Shown here: positions 18,806-27,582 of the stretch, piece after piece
Layout of the letters: each line of letters starts with the position of its first letter
How positions within the stretch are numbered: the stretch's first letter is position 1
Assembly (NCBI RefSeq): GCF_014642075.1
Contig: NZ_BMIK01000008.1
Span: 124,001-188,000 of the forward strand
Direction: 5' to 3'
From: Parapedobacter defluvii
Lineage (GTDB): Bacteria > Bacteroidota > Bacteroidia > Sphingobacteriales > Sphingobacteriaceae
DNA: 64,000 nucleotides
The notes under the pieces: generated by a model
The model's database searches: none
What the model was told of the DNA's origin: nothing
The model's input: the letters and a program-made list of their open reading frames with translations, nothing else
Made by a program: the position numbers and the translations under genes

Positions 18806-19135
18806 TCAGTGTGGTGAAACGACCTTGAGGCCGACGATTGAACCGATGAGTGTGGTGATAAAGACCAACCGCCATAGCGTAGCCGGTTCTTTAAAGAAGA
18901 TAATACCGACCAGTACAGTGCCGACGGCCCCGATGCCCGTCCATACAGCGTAGGCAGTGCCAAGCGGCAGCGTTTGGGTAGCCCGTATGAGCAGCACCAT
19001 GCTTAATGTAAGGCAGACGACGAAGCTGGTGTACCAACCGATGGATTCCATACCAACAGTGGTTTTCGCTTTGCCAAGGCTTGCTGTAAATCCGACTTCA
19101 AACAGGCCTGCAATAATTAAGATAATCCAATTCAT
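18806..19135 (-). CDS. SMR-family exporter, SugE/Gdx-like
   Basis: A 109-residue protein with four membrane helices and the conserved charged glutamate in MNWIILIIAGLFEVGFTASL. The segment TLPLGTAYAVWTGIGAVGTV is nearly identical in pattern to SugE/Gdx. SMR proteins work as dual-topology dimers; Gdx exports guanidinium ion, others export quaternary ammonium compounds. No guanidine riboswitch is visible upstream. A Crp/Fnr-type regulator gene lies 78 bases upstream on the same strand and may control it. Confidence 0.9.
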   Translation of the reverse strand: MNWIILIIAGLFEVGFTASLGKAKTTVGMESIGWYTSFVVCLTLSMVLLIRATQTLPLGTAYAVWTGIGAVGTVLVGIIFFKEPATLWRLVFITTLIGSIVGLKVVSPH

Positions 19136-19213
19136 AGTAAAATTATGGAATGTTTTCCTGCAAATATCCGCATTGAACGGCTTTGAATTTTTTACAAATG
19201 ATAAAAAAAGGAA

Positions 19214-19777
19214 TTACCTGAATTCAGCACGGATACGGCTTAATGTGACCTGGCTGATGCCCAGGTAGGAAGCGATGTATCCCAGTTGGACGCGTTGCAA
19301 TAAATTCGGCTGATTGGTTACGAGTTCATGATAACGTTCAGCGGCAGGTTTGAATTGCCGTGACATCAATCGCTCTTCCGTCTTTATCAGCTCTTGCTCG
19401 GCAAGTTTCCTGCCCCAGTTTGCGATGTGGACATCGAGGGTATATAATTGATGCAATTCGGCTATTTTCAGGCAGTACAGTTCGCTCGTTTCCAACAATT
19501 CGATATTCTCATAACCGGGACGGCGCTGAATATAACTTCTCAGTGAGATTAAGGAATCCCCGTCCATTCCGAAACATAGGGTTACTTCGTTGGCGCCGTC
19601 GTGATAGTAGACGCGAGCTAATCCCTGGGAAATAAGGTAAATGTTGCGCTCTAATTTGCCAGCCCGGAAGAGTAGGTGACCCTTGCGCAACGTAACAGGT
19701 TGGGCAATTTCCGCCAGTCGATGTGCTGACGCGGAAGGCAGTTGAGCGATGGCTGATATGACCGTAAGGATATCCAT
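19214..19777 (-). CDS. Crp/Fnr family transcriptional regulator
   Basis: A 187-residue protein with an N-terminal cyclic-nucleotide-binding-type beta-barrel (TLRKGHLLFRAGKLERNIYL, LISQGLARVYY) and a short C-terminal helix-turn-helix (GYIASYLGISQVTLSRIRAEFR region). It has no Fe-S cysteines like those of Fnr. Such one-component regulators are common in Bacteroidota; the effector is unknown. It starts seven bases after the lpxH stop and is followed by the SMR exporter gene, so all three may be on one transcript. Confidence 0.9.
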   Translation of the reverse strand: MDILTVISAIAQLPSASAHRLAEIAQPVTLRKGHLLFRAGKLERNIYLISQGLARVYYHDGANEVTLCFGMDGDSLISLRSYIQRRPGYENIELLETSELYCLKIAELHQLYTLDVHIANWGRKLAEQELIKTEERLMSRQFKPAAERYHELVTNQPNLLQRVQLGYIASYLGISQVTLSRIRAEFR

Positions 19778-19784
19778 GCTGAAA

Positions 19785-20534
19785 CTAAGGTTCCCACCGG
19801 CGCAACATCAATTGCGCGCCGTCAAACACTGCATAAGTATTGTAATTTATCCACTCGCCCAGGTTAAGGTACTTGCTGCCTTTAGGTAAATCGATTTCCA
19901 ACGGAAGATGGCGGTGCCCGAATATAAAGTAGTCGTAATGCTGTTTTTCGAGTATAGATTTGGCGTACACAATCAGCCATTCCTTGTCTTCACCTTGAAA
20001 ATCTTCCTCCCCGCCGGATGCAATTCGGCTATGGGCAGACCATCGCTGCGCGATGCCGATCCCCAAGTTGGGGTGCAGCCGGGCGAACAGCCATTGGCAG
20101 AAGCGGCTGCGGAATATTTTCTTCAGCAATTTATAGGTGCCATCACCCGGGCCCAATCCATCCCCGTGATGGAGATAAAATGTTTTTCCGCCCCGCTCAA
20201 TGACCCGCTCGTTGTCGATGATTTCGGCCCCCAGTTCGTTTTTAAGGTAGCTAAACATCCACATATCGTGGTTGCCCTTGAAAAGCGTAATCCGTACGCC
20301 GAGGTCTGCCAATTCGGCCAGTTTGCCCAAAAAACGGATGTAGCCTTTTGGCACGACGGTGGCATACTCAAACCAGAAGTCGAAGATATCTCCCATTAGG
20401 TAGAGCTCAGCGGCGTCCGTTTTAATGGCGTCCAGCCAACCAACGATGCGCGACTCCCGCTCGCGCGTCGCCGAACGGGGATGGGCTCCCAGGTGAAAGT
20501 CAGAAGCGAAATAGATCTTGTCGCGCGTTGCCAT
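19785..20534 (-). CDS. lpxH: UDP-2,3-diacylglucosamine diphosphatase
   Basis: A 249-residue metallophosphoesterase that hydrolyses UDP-2,3-diacylglucosamine to lipid X and UMP in lipid A synthesis. Metal-binding motifs are complete: FASDFHLG, LMGDIFDFW, FKGNHDMW, HHGDGLG and FGHRHLP. The ATG at 20534 (MATRDKIYFASDFHLGAH) is the family N-terminus; 100 further in-frame codons upstream to 20834 run antisense into prfB and are not real. The -7 promoter box ends only six bases before this ATG. Confidence 0.95.
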   Translation of the reverse strand: MATRDKIYFASDFHLGAHPRSATRERESRIVGWLDAIKTDAAELYLMGDIFDFWFEYATVVPKGYIRFLGKLAELADLGVRITLFKGNHDMWMFSYLKNELGAEIIDNERVIERGGKTFYLHHGDGLGPGDGTYKLLKKIFRSRFCQWLFARLHPNLGIGIAQRWSAHSRIASGGEEDFQGEDKEWLIVYAKSILEKQHYDYFIFGHRHLPLEIDLPKGSKYLNLGEWINYNTYAVFDGAQLMLRRWEP

Positions 20535-20540
20535 CGCGGC

Positions 20541-20571
20541 CAAACTTAGATAAAATTGTTGTGATGTACAA
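20541..20571 (-). promoter_or_regulatory. lpxH promoter, TTG-N20-TAAGTTTG
   Basis: On the minus strand TTG (20569-20571), a 20-nt spacer and TAAGTTTG (20541-20548) match the Bacteroidota consensus. Only six bases separate the box from the lpxH ATG, so the mRNA would be leaderless or nearly so. Confidence 0.65.
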
Positions 20572-20587
20572 TTGTCATCAAATTCCT

Positions 20588-20595
20588 TACCTTTG
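20588..20595 (+). promoter_or_regulatory. prfB -7 box TACCTTTG
   Basis: An exact TAnnTTTG match, five bases before the prfB ATG at 20601. The -33 element is not clear. If used, the transcript would be leaderless. Confidence 0.4.
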
Positions 20596-20600
20596 CCCCC

Positions 20601-21684
20601 ATGACCAAGGAACAGATACAGGACTTGAGGGATCGAACAGCTTCCCTGAGGAGGCATCTTTGACATCGATGCACGAAAAGCGGAGATAGAAAAAGAACAG
20701 GATATCACCCTGCAGCCCAATTTTTGGGATGATTCCAAAGCGGCCGAGAAAACGCTGCAATCCATCAAGAGCAAAAAAATATGGACCGACCATTTCGACG
20801 AAGTGGCCGCAGCGGTAGATGATGCGGTGGTCATGTTTGACTTTTACCAATCCGGAGATGCTTCGGAAGCCGACCTCCGCGAGCAATACGAAAGCGCGCT
20901 GGAGAAAGTGGAGGCACTGGAGTTCAAAAACATGCTGAGTGCCGAGGAGGATCAGTTAGACGCTGTGTTGCAAATCACCGCCGGTGCGGGAGGGACAGAA
21001 AGCTGTGACTGGGCAGGTATGCTCATGCGGATGTACATCATGTGGGGCGAAAGCAATGGGTATAAAGTAACTGAACAGGATTATCAAGAAGGAGACGTGG
21101 CGGGGATCAAAACGGTTACCTTACAGTTTTCCGGCGACTTTGCCTACGGTTATCTCAAAGGAGAAAACGGCGTACACCGGCTGGTCCGGATCTCCCCGTT
21201 TGATTCCAACGCCAAGCGGCACACCTCTTTTGCGTCTGTATATGTGTATCCCTTGGTGGATGATAACATCGAAATTGAAGTAAAGGATGCGGACATCGAA
21301 TGGGATACCTTCCGCTCCGGGGGCGCAGGCGGGCAGAATGTGAATAAGGTGGAAACGGCTGTACGCCTGCACCATAAGCCCACAGGCATCATCATCAAAA
21401 ATCAGGAATCGCGCTCCCAGTTGCAGAACAAGGAAAACGCCTTACGGTTACTGAAGTCACAGCTGTATGAAATCGAGATGCGCAAGCGGCAGGAAGCTAC
21501 AGCGGCAATAGAGGGTAGTAAGAAAAAAATCGAATGGGGGTCACAGATCCGGAACTATGTGCTGCATCCATATAAGTTGGTCAAAGACCTGCGTACCAAT
21601 GTTGAAACTTCCAATACCCAGGCGGTACTTGACGGGGAAATCGATGAATTTTTAAAGGCCTACTTAATGGAATTCGGTGGGTAA
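20601..21684 (+). CDS. prfB: Peptide chain release factor 2, programmed +1 frameshift
   Basis: RF2 ends translation at UAA and UGA. The reading frame starts at ATG 20601 and encodes 20 codons ending CTT, then meets TGA (20661-20663). The classic signal AGG AGG CAT CTT TGA C (20649-20664) is present: an internal Shine-Dalgarno AGGAGG, the slippery CTT and the poorly terminating TGA-C. A +1 shift continues with GAC at 20662 to 21684, giving about 360 residues. The SPF stop-recognition motif ([12 protein letters not shown]) and GGQ ([12 protein letters not shown]) are intact. RF2 level thus controls its own synthesis. It is divergent from lpxH. Confidence 0.97.
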
Positions 21685-21687
21685 TCA

Positions 21688-22224
21688 CTAAAACTCATTC
21701 TTCCACATCATGCTCTCTACAGGGCGGGTTGTTTTATTATTGTATTTTGCATTTCCCTTGGTATTGTAGAAGGTTTCGATCTCTCCTTCAACTTTGAAGT
21801 AAATCAACTGACCGATGGGCATCCCTGCATAGATCCGAACAGGCTGGGCAACGGAGATTTCCAGTGTCCAGGTATTGCAAAACCCAACATCCCCTTTGCC
21901 GGCCGTGGCGTGGATGTCGATACCCAGGCGTCCCGTACTGGATTTCCCCTCAAGAAAAGGCACGTGATTATGGGTTTCGGTATATTCAAGTGTCACGCCG
22001 AGGTAGAGCGTATTGGGTTCTAACACAAATCCGGTTTTTGGAATTTCAAAATGAACAATTTCGTTGTGTTTTTTGGCATCGAGCACCCGGTCTTTATAGG
22101 TAGCTAAATATTTTCCCAGATGAACATCGTAAGAATTGGTGCCCAGGCACTCCCGGCGGAAGGGCTCGATGATGATGGAGCCGCGTTCAATTTCCTCCAG
22201 TATGCGTTTATCAGATAAGATCAT
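21688..22224 (-). CDS. dcd: dCTP deaminase
   Basis: A 178-residue enzyme that deaminates dCTP to dUTP, supplying dTMP synthesis. The active-site and fold motifs are present: the N-terminal LGTNSYDVHLG, and FLEGKSSTGRLGIDIHATAG followed by KGDVGF with the catalytic glutamate region nearby. Whether it is a mono- or bifunctional (dCTP deaminase/dUTPase) form cannot be decided from sequence alone. It is convergent with prfB and three bases from it. A TATCTTTG box lies at 22256-22263 (minus strand). Confidence 0.95.
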   Translation of the reverse strand: MILSDKRILEEIERGSIIIEPFRRECLGTNSYDVHLGKYLATYKDRVLDAKKHNEIVHFEIPKTGFVLEPNTLYLGVTLEYTETHNHVPFLEGKSSTGRLGIDIHATAGKGDVGFCNTWTLEISVAQPVRIYAGMPIGQLIYFKVEGEIETFYNTKGNAKYNNKTTRPVESMMWKNEF

Positions 22225-22294
22225 TATGGATTTTTGATTTCACAAATCGTTCCGCCAAAGATAGTGTAATAATTGTTATGCAGAAAAATGACAT

Positions 22295-22325
22295 TTGTGA
22301 AAAAAGGCAATTTTCGCTAAGTTTG
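22295..22325 (+). promoter_or_regulatory. Phosphopantetheinyl transferase promoter, TTG-N20-TAAGTTTG
   Basis: TTG (22295-22297, within TTTG), a 20-nt spacer and TAAGTTTG (22318-22325) form an exact consensus promoter. Five bases separate the box from the ATG at 22331, implying a leaderless mRNA. Confidence 0.65.
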
Positions 22326-22330
22326 ACTAC

Positions 22331-22975
22331 ATGGCATTGGTATATTTACGCGAGCTGGATAACAACGTTCGCTTCGCAATCTGGCGCATCGAAGAATCTG
22401 CGGACGATCTGATTGGCCGTCTGCAGTTGGATGATCGCGAAAAAGCGGTGCTCAGCCGTTTGAACAAAGGTAAGCGGACGTTGCACTGGCTGGCCACCCG
22501 GGTGTTGCTGCGGAAGATGCTGGACACGCCCGGCTACATCGATTGCCCGTCGGATGAAAACGGCAAACCGTATCTGGCAAATTTCCCACAGCGGATTTCA
22601 TTGACACATTCCTTCGATTACGCGGCCGTGATGATGAGCGATAACGGTGAGGTAGGAATTGACCTGGAACTGGTAAAACCGAAAATCCTGCGCATTGCGG
22701 ATAAATTCATGAAAGCGGAAGAGCTGGAAGTCGTCGGTAATGACCATGTCGAAAAGCTATATGCCTGTTGGTGTGCAAAGGAAGCGGTATATAAATTGCA
22801 GGGAAACAAAGGTGTGTCGTTTAAGGACAACATGACCATACGGTCTTTTGATTTTCAGGATCAGGGCGTGTTGTTCCTGGAGTTGGATGCACCCGAACGA
22901 AAGGAATTGTTTAAGGTATATTATGAAAAATTCCAGGAATACATGCTGGGATATGTGACGGAGGGTCAATTATAA
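22331..22975 (+). CDS. 4'-phosphopantetheinyl transferase family protein
   Basis: A 214-residue protein of the Sfp/AcpT superfamily, which moves the 4'-phosphopantetheine arm of CoA to a carrier-protein serine. The magnesium-binding motif GEVGIDLELV and the WCAKEAVYKLQG motif are both present, as is the upstream RISLTHSFDYAAV. The half length (about 215 residues) fits Sfp-type enzymes. It is followed with a one-base gap by a small unknown gene, so they are probably co-translated. The carrier protein it serves is not in the window. Confidence 0.92.
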   Translation: MALVYLRELDNNVRFAIWRIEESADDLIGRLQLDDREKAVLSRLNKGKRTLHWLATRVLLRKMLDTPGYIDCPSDENGKPYLANFPQRISLTHSFDYAAVMMSDNGEVGIDLELVKPKILRIADKFMKAEELEVVGNDHVEKLYACWCAKEAVYKLQGNKGVSFKDNMTIRSFDFQDQGVLFLELDAPERKELFKVYYEKFQEYMLGYVTEGQL

Positions 22976-22976
22976 G

Positions 22977-23381
22977 ATGCTTAAAAGAGATTCATTAACT
23001 GCACAGATGCAGCAGTTGAGCCATACACTGGCTAAAGTGAAGCGGCTGATTGAAGAGCGGCAGGAAACACAGGCGCTGTCCACTTTACAGGAAGTGTTCG
23101 GGGAGTATTTTGGTACAAATATCACCGATCTGCTGGAAACTCCGGCCAACGTGTTTATACAGCGGTTCAAAAAGGAAGACCTAAAACCGGAAGCATTGGG
23201 TCTGTTGGCCGATTTTCTCGATGCACTGGCTGACGTGAGCGATGATGCTTCAGACAGACGCGCAATTTGGGAGAAGGTGGTGCTCATCTACGATACGTTG
23301 GAACAGGAACACAAAGTAGTTTCCTTTGCCCACATTGCGCGGAGAAGTGCCATTTTGGCGCAGTTGGATAGCCAATCCTGA
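22977..23381 (+). CDS. Hypothetical protein downstream of the phosphopantetheinyl transferase gene
   Basis: A 134-residue, mostly helical soluble protein with no recognised motif (MLKRDSLTAQMQQLSHTLAK; VFGEYFGTNITDLLETPANV). It starts one base after the preceding stop and so is very probably expressed with it. A helical repeat-like character near residues 20-90 is all that can be said. It converges with the leftward membrane-anchored gene whose stop is seven bases on. Confidence 0.7.
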   Translation: MLKRDSLTAQMQQLSHTLAKVKRLIEERQETQALSTLQEVFGEYFGTNITDLLETPANVFIQRFKKEDLKPEALGLLADFLDALADVSDDASDRRAIWEKVVLIYDTLEQEHKVVSFAHIARRSAILAQLDSQS

Positions 23382-23387
23382 TACAGG

Positions 23388-24758
23388 TTACGAAGCACTT
23401 TTAAGTGCATTCACTAGTTGAATGAGGCTATTGATCTGGGTATTGTGCATGCGGAGCGTACCCTGCGTGGATACGTTTCCCTCACCGGTCCGTCTGCCCG
23501 ATACTTCAAGATGATCAAAAAGCTGTATATAGGGAGTGAACATAGGCGAGAGAGAAGCCGGGTCCATGCGTCCGAAATTAATCCGCAAATACAGTACGCG
23601 ATCGTTAGCAGCACGCTGTGCTGGAATTTCGGAATAACGATCTGCTGTGTGAAATTGAAGGAATCCGCCGGGAACGGCACTTATGTACAGTTGATATAAG
23701 GGCATCGCGTCCCGATTTACTCCTTGTGGGCCGAGCATCCCTTGGGTCTGTAAATAAGCCAGTAGACCGTCATCGGCCGCGATGGATAAATAAACTTCTG
23801 GTACGGATTTTTCAACCAGCTCCTCACGTTCGTGCATGGTGAAATCTTCGTCGTAGTCATAGCTGATAACCGTGTCCTGTTGCTTTACCGTGCCTTTCCA
23901 TTCTGCGATTAAATTCCCCTGATAATGTTCCAATAGGCTATCCCCCAGTAGCGTATAGGGGCCGATTTTAATGGGTTTACCCGCTAAGAAGGATGGTATG
24001 CCGGCTATCCAGAGGCTGGCGGTATTGGACTCGGGGAATCGGGGTTCGATCACTCCGGATGTAGGTGGATTTCCCAGGGTATGCGTAATGGAAAATAATA
24101 TCCGGCCGTTTTTAAATTTGATGGCTGCTTCTTGCTCACCCCTTATGGCAATATGGCCGCTGGATTTCTGGATATCGCGGAAAGGACTTTCGCTGATCGC
24201 TGACCATGCATCGGATGTCATCAGCGCATCTATTTTTTTCCGGATTACAGGCAAAGGCGATGCGATTTTTTGGGGCGATACCGCAAAGAAAACGTTATTG
24301 GCATCATAAACAGCCAACACATGGTCAGAATAGGCAAATTTTCCCAGTGTATCCCGTTGCACAATCAGTGTTGATTGTTTGGTTAACCAGTTGGAAAATT
24401 CAGCGGTATCGGCCAGTGGCACCGAGCCGAAATAAAGGGCAGAGGAGGCATCGGTTGCTGCGGAATCAAGCTGGTATAAGAAAACATTCGCAGGCACCGA
24501 TATTCCTGTTTGTGATAACGTTTCTCGGTTGAATTCCATTGGCTTTTCATGCGCTTTGCCCTGGTAATAAGAACGGTTCCAAAGCGCATTCCAGGCAAGG
24601 TCTACCAGAAGTGCATCCACACTGATCCGGATAACGGATTTTGCTTCGATTGGGATCGGCGTTTGATAGGAACGGTGCTGTCGGTACGTCCAATATCCCC
24701 ATGCAGCAGCCACAACCAGCAGCAGGAGGCCTATGAGAATAGCAAGTGTGCGTTTCAC
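23388..24758 (-). CDS. Hypothetical membrane-anchored protein
   Basis: A protein of about 456 residues. It has one N-terminal membrane helix (LAILIGLLLLVVAAAWGYW) followed by a large extracytoplasmic domain without a motif I recognise. I prefer the GTG at 24758, one base past the bcp stop, which gives a clean signal-anchor start MKRTLAILIG; an in-frame ATG at 24803 would overlap bcp by 44 bases. It is the last of a leftward group FAH - M23 - bcp - this gene. The function is unknown. Confidence 0.75.
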   Translation of the reverse strand: MKRTLAILIGLLLLVVAAAWGYWTYRQHRSYQTPIPIEAKSVIRISVDALLVDLAWNALWNRSYYQGKAHEKPMEFNRETLSQTGISVPANVFLYQLDSAATDASSALYFGSVPLADTAEFSNWLTKQSTLIVQRDTLGKFAYSDHVLAVYDANNVFFAVSPQKIASPLPVIRKKIDALMTSDAWSAISESPFRDIQKSSGHIAIRGEQEAAIKFKNGRILFSITHTLGNPPTSGVIEPRFPESNTASLWIAGIPSFLAGKPIKIGPYTLLGDSLLEHYQGNLIAEWKGTVKQQDTVISYDYDEDFTMHEREELVEKSVPEVYLSIAADDGLLAYLQTQGMLGPQGVNRDAMPLYQLYISAVPGGFLQFHTADRYSEIPAQRAANDRVLYLRINFGRMDPASLSPMFTPYIQLFDHLEVSGRRTGEGNVSTQGTLRMHNTQINSLIQLVNALKSAS

Positions 24759-24759
24759 G

Positions 24760-25224
24760 TTAGCTGGCCAATAGTTCGCGTACCTGCTGGGCTGCGCGTT
24801 CATTGTCTACTTTGTCGATGATGTGCGTAATGGTTCCCTGCTCGTCAATAACGAATGTAACGCGCAGCGTGCCCATGTATTTTCTTCCGAACAGCATTTT
24901 TTCACCCCAGACACCGTAGTCATTGACGATTTTCTGATCGGTATCTACCAGTAAATTAAACGGGAGATCGAACTTCTTGGTAAAATTCCGGTGCGAGCGC
25001 TCCGTATTGATGCTTACGCCGATGACTTCAAATCCATCGGCCAGTAACGATTGGTAGTTGTCCCGGAAATTACAGGCTTCGGCGGTACAGCCCGGTGTGT
25101 TGTCTTTGGGATAAAAATAGAGAATGACTTTCTTTCCCCGGTAGTCTGCCAATGAGACCTTCTCTCCATATTGATTGGTTGCGTTGATGGCAGGGGCCTT
25201 ATCGCCCACTTTCAGTTTCTTCAT
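24760..25224 (-). CDS. bcp: Thioredoxin-dependent thiol peroxidase (Bcp/PrxQ)
   Basis: A 154-residue peroxiredoxin of the BCP/PrxQ group. The peroxidatic cysteine lies in FYPKDNTPGCTAEACNFRD, with the second cysteine five residues on, as in PrxQ. It reduces peroxides with thioredoxin in the cytoplasm. The start is ATG 25224 (MKKLKVGDKAPAINATNQYG); upstream in-frame codons to 25347 belong to the M23 gene read out of frame. It is the third gene of a leftward group, 19 bases after the M23 stop. Confidence 0.95.
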   Translation of the reverse strand: MKKLKVGDKAPAINATNQYGEKVSLADYRGKKVILYFYPKDNTPGCTAEACNFRDNYQSLLADGFEVIGVSINTERSHRNFTKKFDLPFNLLVDTDQKIVNDYGVWGEKMLFGRKYMGTLRVTFVIDEQGTITHIIDKVDNERAAQQVRELLAS

Positions 25225-25243
25225 TCGGATGCTTGCTGTATAT

Positions 25244-26938
25244 TTAGTTGATAAAGTTTGCTTCGTATGTTTGCCGGTTATCCTTCCAGTCAACAACCTC
25301 CAAACGGAATCGGTGTTTCCCTTTGGCGAGATCGCCTTCAAATACATGCCAGAGGGAACGCGATTTGGAATCGTACTCCATAAGTACCCATTGATCGTCT
25401 ATGTAGCCGTTGAACGACTGGATGCCTGATAGGTCGTCGAAAATCTTGAAGTTAACCCGGTTTATTGCGCCCATGTCCTTGCCTTCACTGATGTTCTGCG
25501 GTTGGATTGTGGGCGGCAGGGTATCGACAGTTACATAGAAACTGCCAAAGGATCTCGTTTTGGTGCGTACCCAACCGTCGTCAAAATTGCCTCCCTGCGA
25601 TCGCCTTTCGACGTCAACAATGATGGCTTTGGGTTTCAATGCGTCCGTCAGTGTTTCGTCGGGCTTTATTTTCAGTTCGTAACTTTTGAACAGGGGGATG
25701 AATCGGTTGTGGACATGCTGAAGCATGGAGTAGCCGTCTTTCGGACGTGCTCCCTGATGGTAGTTGAAATGCAGGTGGTCGTATAGCGCACCCAACGGCA
25801 TAATCACTTCGACGTGCTCGGCGGCATAGTGATTTTCCCGGTCGTAGCGGAACATGGCCGTACCGGAGGTGCGTGGTCGTGCAGGTGTGTAGGAGGGGGT
25901 ATTCCGTACATTGAAGGTGTGTGTGCTGGTGTTGCCATGGGCATCTCGTACCCGATAGGTGAAGGTATGTTCTGCTTCGTCTGTCAGCGTAATGCTTCCA
26001 TCTCCTTCGAGAAAATGGAAAATGTTAACAGGGTTGTTCGGATCCTTAAAGCTTTTTTGCACCCGGGTCTTTTTCAGGATATAGTAAGGATAGTCAATGT
26101 AGGAATGGATGGTACTGGAGGTTTCGAACGACAGTTCCTCGAACAGTACCGTGCTGACGGGGTGACCATCCAGCAACAGTTCGATGGAATACACCCCGTT
26201 GTTGAACGATGTGCCGCTATGCCGGTCTACCGTGTTGATTCCCACGCCAAACCGCCCATTTACGGGGATGGTCTGTTTATTCGTAAGCGAGAGATGACGC
26301 CGGGGTGTATGTTCACTGAACGGATCATCCGCGAGGTCATAGACCGTAATCCCCCGGATAGTGGGAGGAATGTCGTCGGGAAATTTCAGGCCAAACAGTT
26401 GGGGATTGAGTGGAGCTTCAGTCTTTGTATCCCGGATTTCAAAGTGCAGATGTGGTCCTTGTGAACTGCCTGAGTTGCCCGATAAGCCGATGCGGTCACT
26501 CTTTTTCACTATCACTGTATTTTCTTCCAGGGGGATGTCCACATCAAAACGCTGTAATTCGTATTGCTTCGCTTTGACAATGGCCATCAGTGGTGCACTG
26601 AATTCCTGCATGTGCAGGTAAACGCTCGTATAGCCGTTGGGGTGGTTGATGTAAACCGAGTTCCCCCCTCCGCCGATCTGGACGCGGACGCGGGATACAT
26701 AACCATTTGCAACAGCAAAAACCGGAAGTCCTACCCGTTGCTGGGTACGGTAGTCATCGCCCGCATGGAAATGCGTGGAACGCAGTTCGGCAAAGGTACC
26801 CGATGCCTGAGGAGGGATGGCCAGTGGGCTCCGGAAATATCCCTGGGGGTATTCACGGTTTTTGATGAGGGGGAGTTGTGCCTCCGCATGGGAAATAATA
26901 AGTGTGTAGATAATCGCTAAAACAAAGATAAACCTCAT
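25244..26938 (-). CDS. M23 family metallopeptidase (LytM-type), exported
   Basis: A 564-residue protein with a signal peptide (MRFIFVLAIIYTLIISHAEA). The LytM zinc motifs follow: HFHAGDD near residues 56-62 and GPHLHFEI near residue 165, with GNSVYINHPNGYTSVYLHM between. The rest is a long beta-rich C-terminal region with no clear family. M23 enzymes cut peptidoglycan cross-bridges in the periplasm or on the cell surface; some act as inactive regulators, but the zinc ligands look complete here. It overlaps nothing and is 13 bases from the FAH gene upstream. Confidence 0.9.
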   Translation of the reverse strand: MRFIFVLAIIYTLIISHAEAQLPLIKNREYPQGYFRSPLAIPPQASGTFAELRSTHFHAGDDYRTQQRVGLPVFAVANGYVSRVRVQIGGGGNSVYINHPNGYTSVYLHMQEFSAPLMAIVKAKQYELQRFDVDIPLEENTVIVKKSDRIGLSGNSGSSQGPHLHFEIRDTKTEAPLNPQLFGLKFPDDIPPTIRGITVYDLADDPFSEHTPRRHLSLTNKQTIPVNGRFGVGINTVDRHSGTSFNNGVYSIELLLDGHPVSTVLFEELSFETSSTIHSYIDYPYYILKKTRVQKSFKDPNNPVNIFHFLEGDGSITLTDEAEHTFTYRVRDAHGNTSTHTFNVRNTPSYTPARPRTSGTAMFRYDRENHYAAEHVEVIMPLGALYDHLHFNYHQGARPKDGYSMLQHVHNRFIPLFKSYELKIKPDETLTDALKPKAIIVDVERRSQGGNFDDGWVRTKTRSFGSFYVTVDTLPPTIQPQNISEGKDMGAINRVNFKIFDDLSGIQSFNGYIDDQWVLMEYDSKSRSLWHVFEGDLAKGKHRFRLEVVDWKDNRQTYEANFIN

Positions 26939-26951
26939 GAAATTTCCGATA

Positions 26952-27563
26952 TTATTTCACATAAAAACGAAGCAGCTGCCGATCGCCGATAAATCCCTCC
27001 AGCAAATCACCCACAGACACGGGGCCTACACCCGCAGGTGTGCCGGTAAAAATGAGATCTCCTTTACGTAGCGTGATGTACTGCGATACAAAAACCAGGA
27101 TGTCTTCAAACGAAAACAAAAGATCCCGCGTATTGCCTGTTTGGACGGTTTCTCCATTCTTATCCAAACGGAATGTCAGGTCATACACGTCTCCAACTGT
27201 TTCCTTCGGAAGCAATTCACTCACCGGTGCCGAGCCATCAAACGCTTTGGCCAGTTCCCAGGGCAACGCTTTCTCTTTATGCTGCTGCTGGATATCCCTG
27301 GCCGTAAAATCGATCCCCAGCCCAATTGCATCGTAATAGGTGTGTGCAAATTTCGCGCCGATGTGCTTTCCCTCCTTGCAGATCCGGAGCACAATTTCCA
27401 CTTCGTGATGAATATTTTTGGAAAAATCCGGATAGTAAAAATCCCGGTTATCTTTCAGCACAGCCGTATCCGGCTTGAGGAAAATAACCGGTTTTTCGGG
27501 AATCGGGTTATCCAGTTCCTTGGCATGTTCGGTATAGTTACGGCCTATGGCAATGATTTTCAT
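26952..27563 (-). CDS. Fumarylacetoacetate hydrolase family protein
   Basis: A 203-residue single-domain FAH-fold protein. The metal-binding motif is in HHEVEIVLRI (E-x-E), with GLGIDFTARDIQQQ and the C-terminal GDLIFTGTPAGVGPV typical of the family. Members include oxaloacetate decarboxylases, acylpyruvases and hydratases; this short form is closest in layout to acylpyruvase/oxaloacetate decarboxylase enzymes, but the substrate cannot be assigned. It is the first gene of a leftward group with M23, bcp and the membrane protein. Confidence 0.9.
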   Translation of the reverse strand: MKIIAIGRNYTEHAKELDNPIPEKPVIFLKPDTAVLKDNRDFYYPDFSKNIHHEVEIVLRICKEGKHIGAKFAHTYYDAIGLGIDFTARDIQQQHKEKALPWELAKAFDGSAPVSELLPKETVGDVYDLTFRLDKNGETVQTGNTRDLLFSFEDILVFVSQYITLRKGDLIFTGTPAGVGPVSVGDLLEGFIGDRQLLRFYVK

Positions 27564-27582
27564 TGGAATATGTTTTACAATA

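Noticed and set aside
18806-19213. Guanidine riboswitch before the SugE-like exporter gene
   Set aside because: The 78-bp gap upstream shows no ykkC, mini-ykkC (paired ACGR loops) or related structure.
20535-20834. 100-codon N-terminal extension of LpxH
   Set aside because: It runs antisense through the true start and frameshift site of prfB, and passes through the lpxH promoter.
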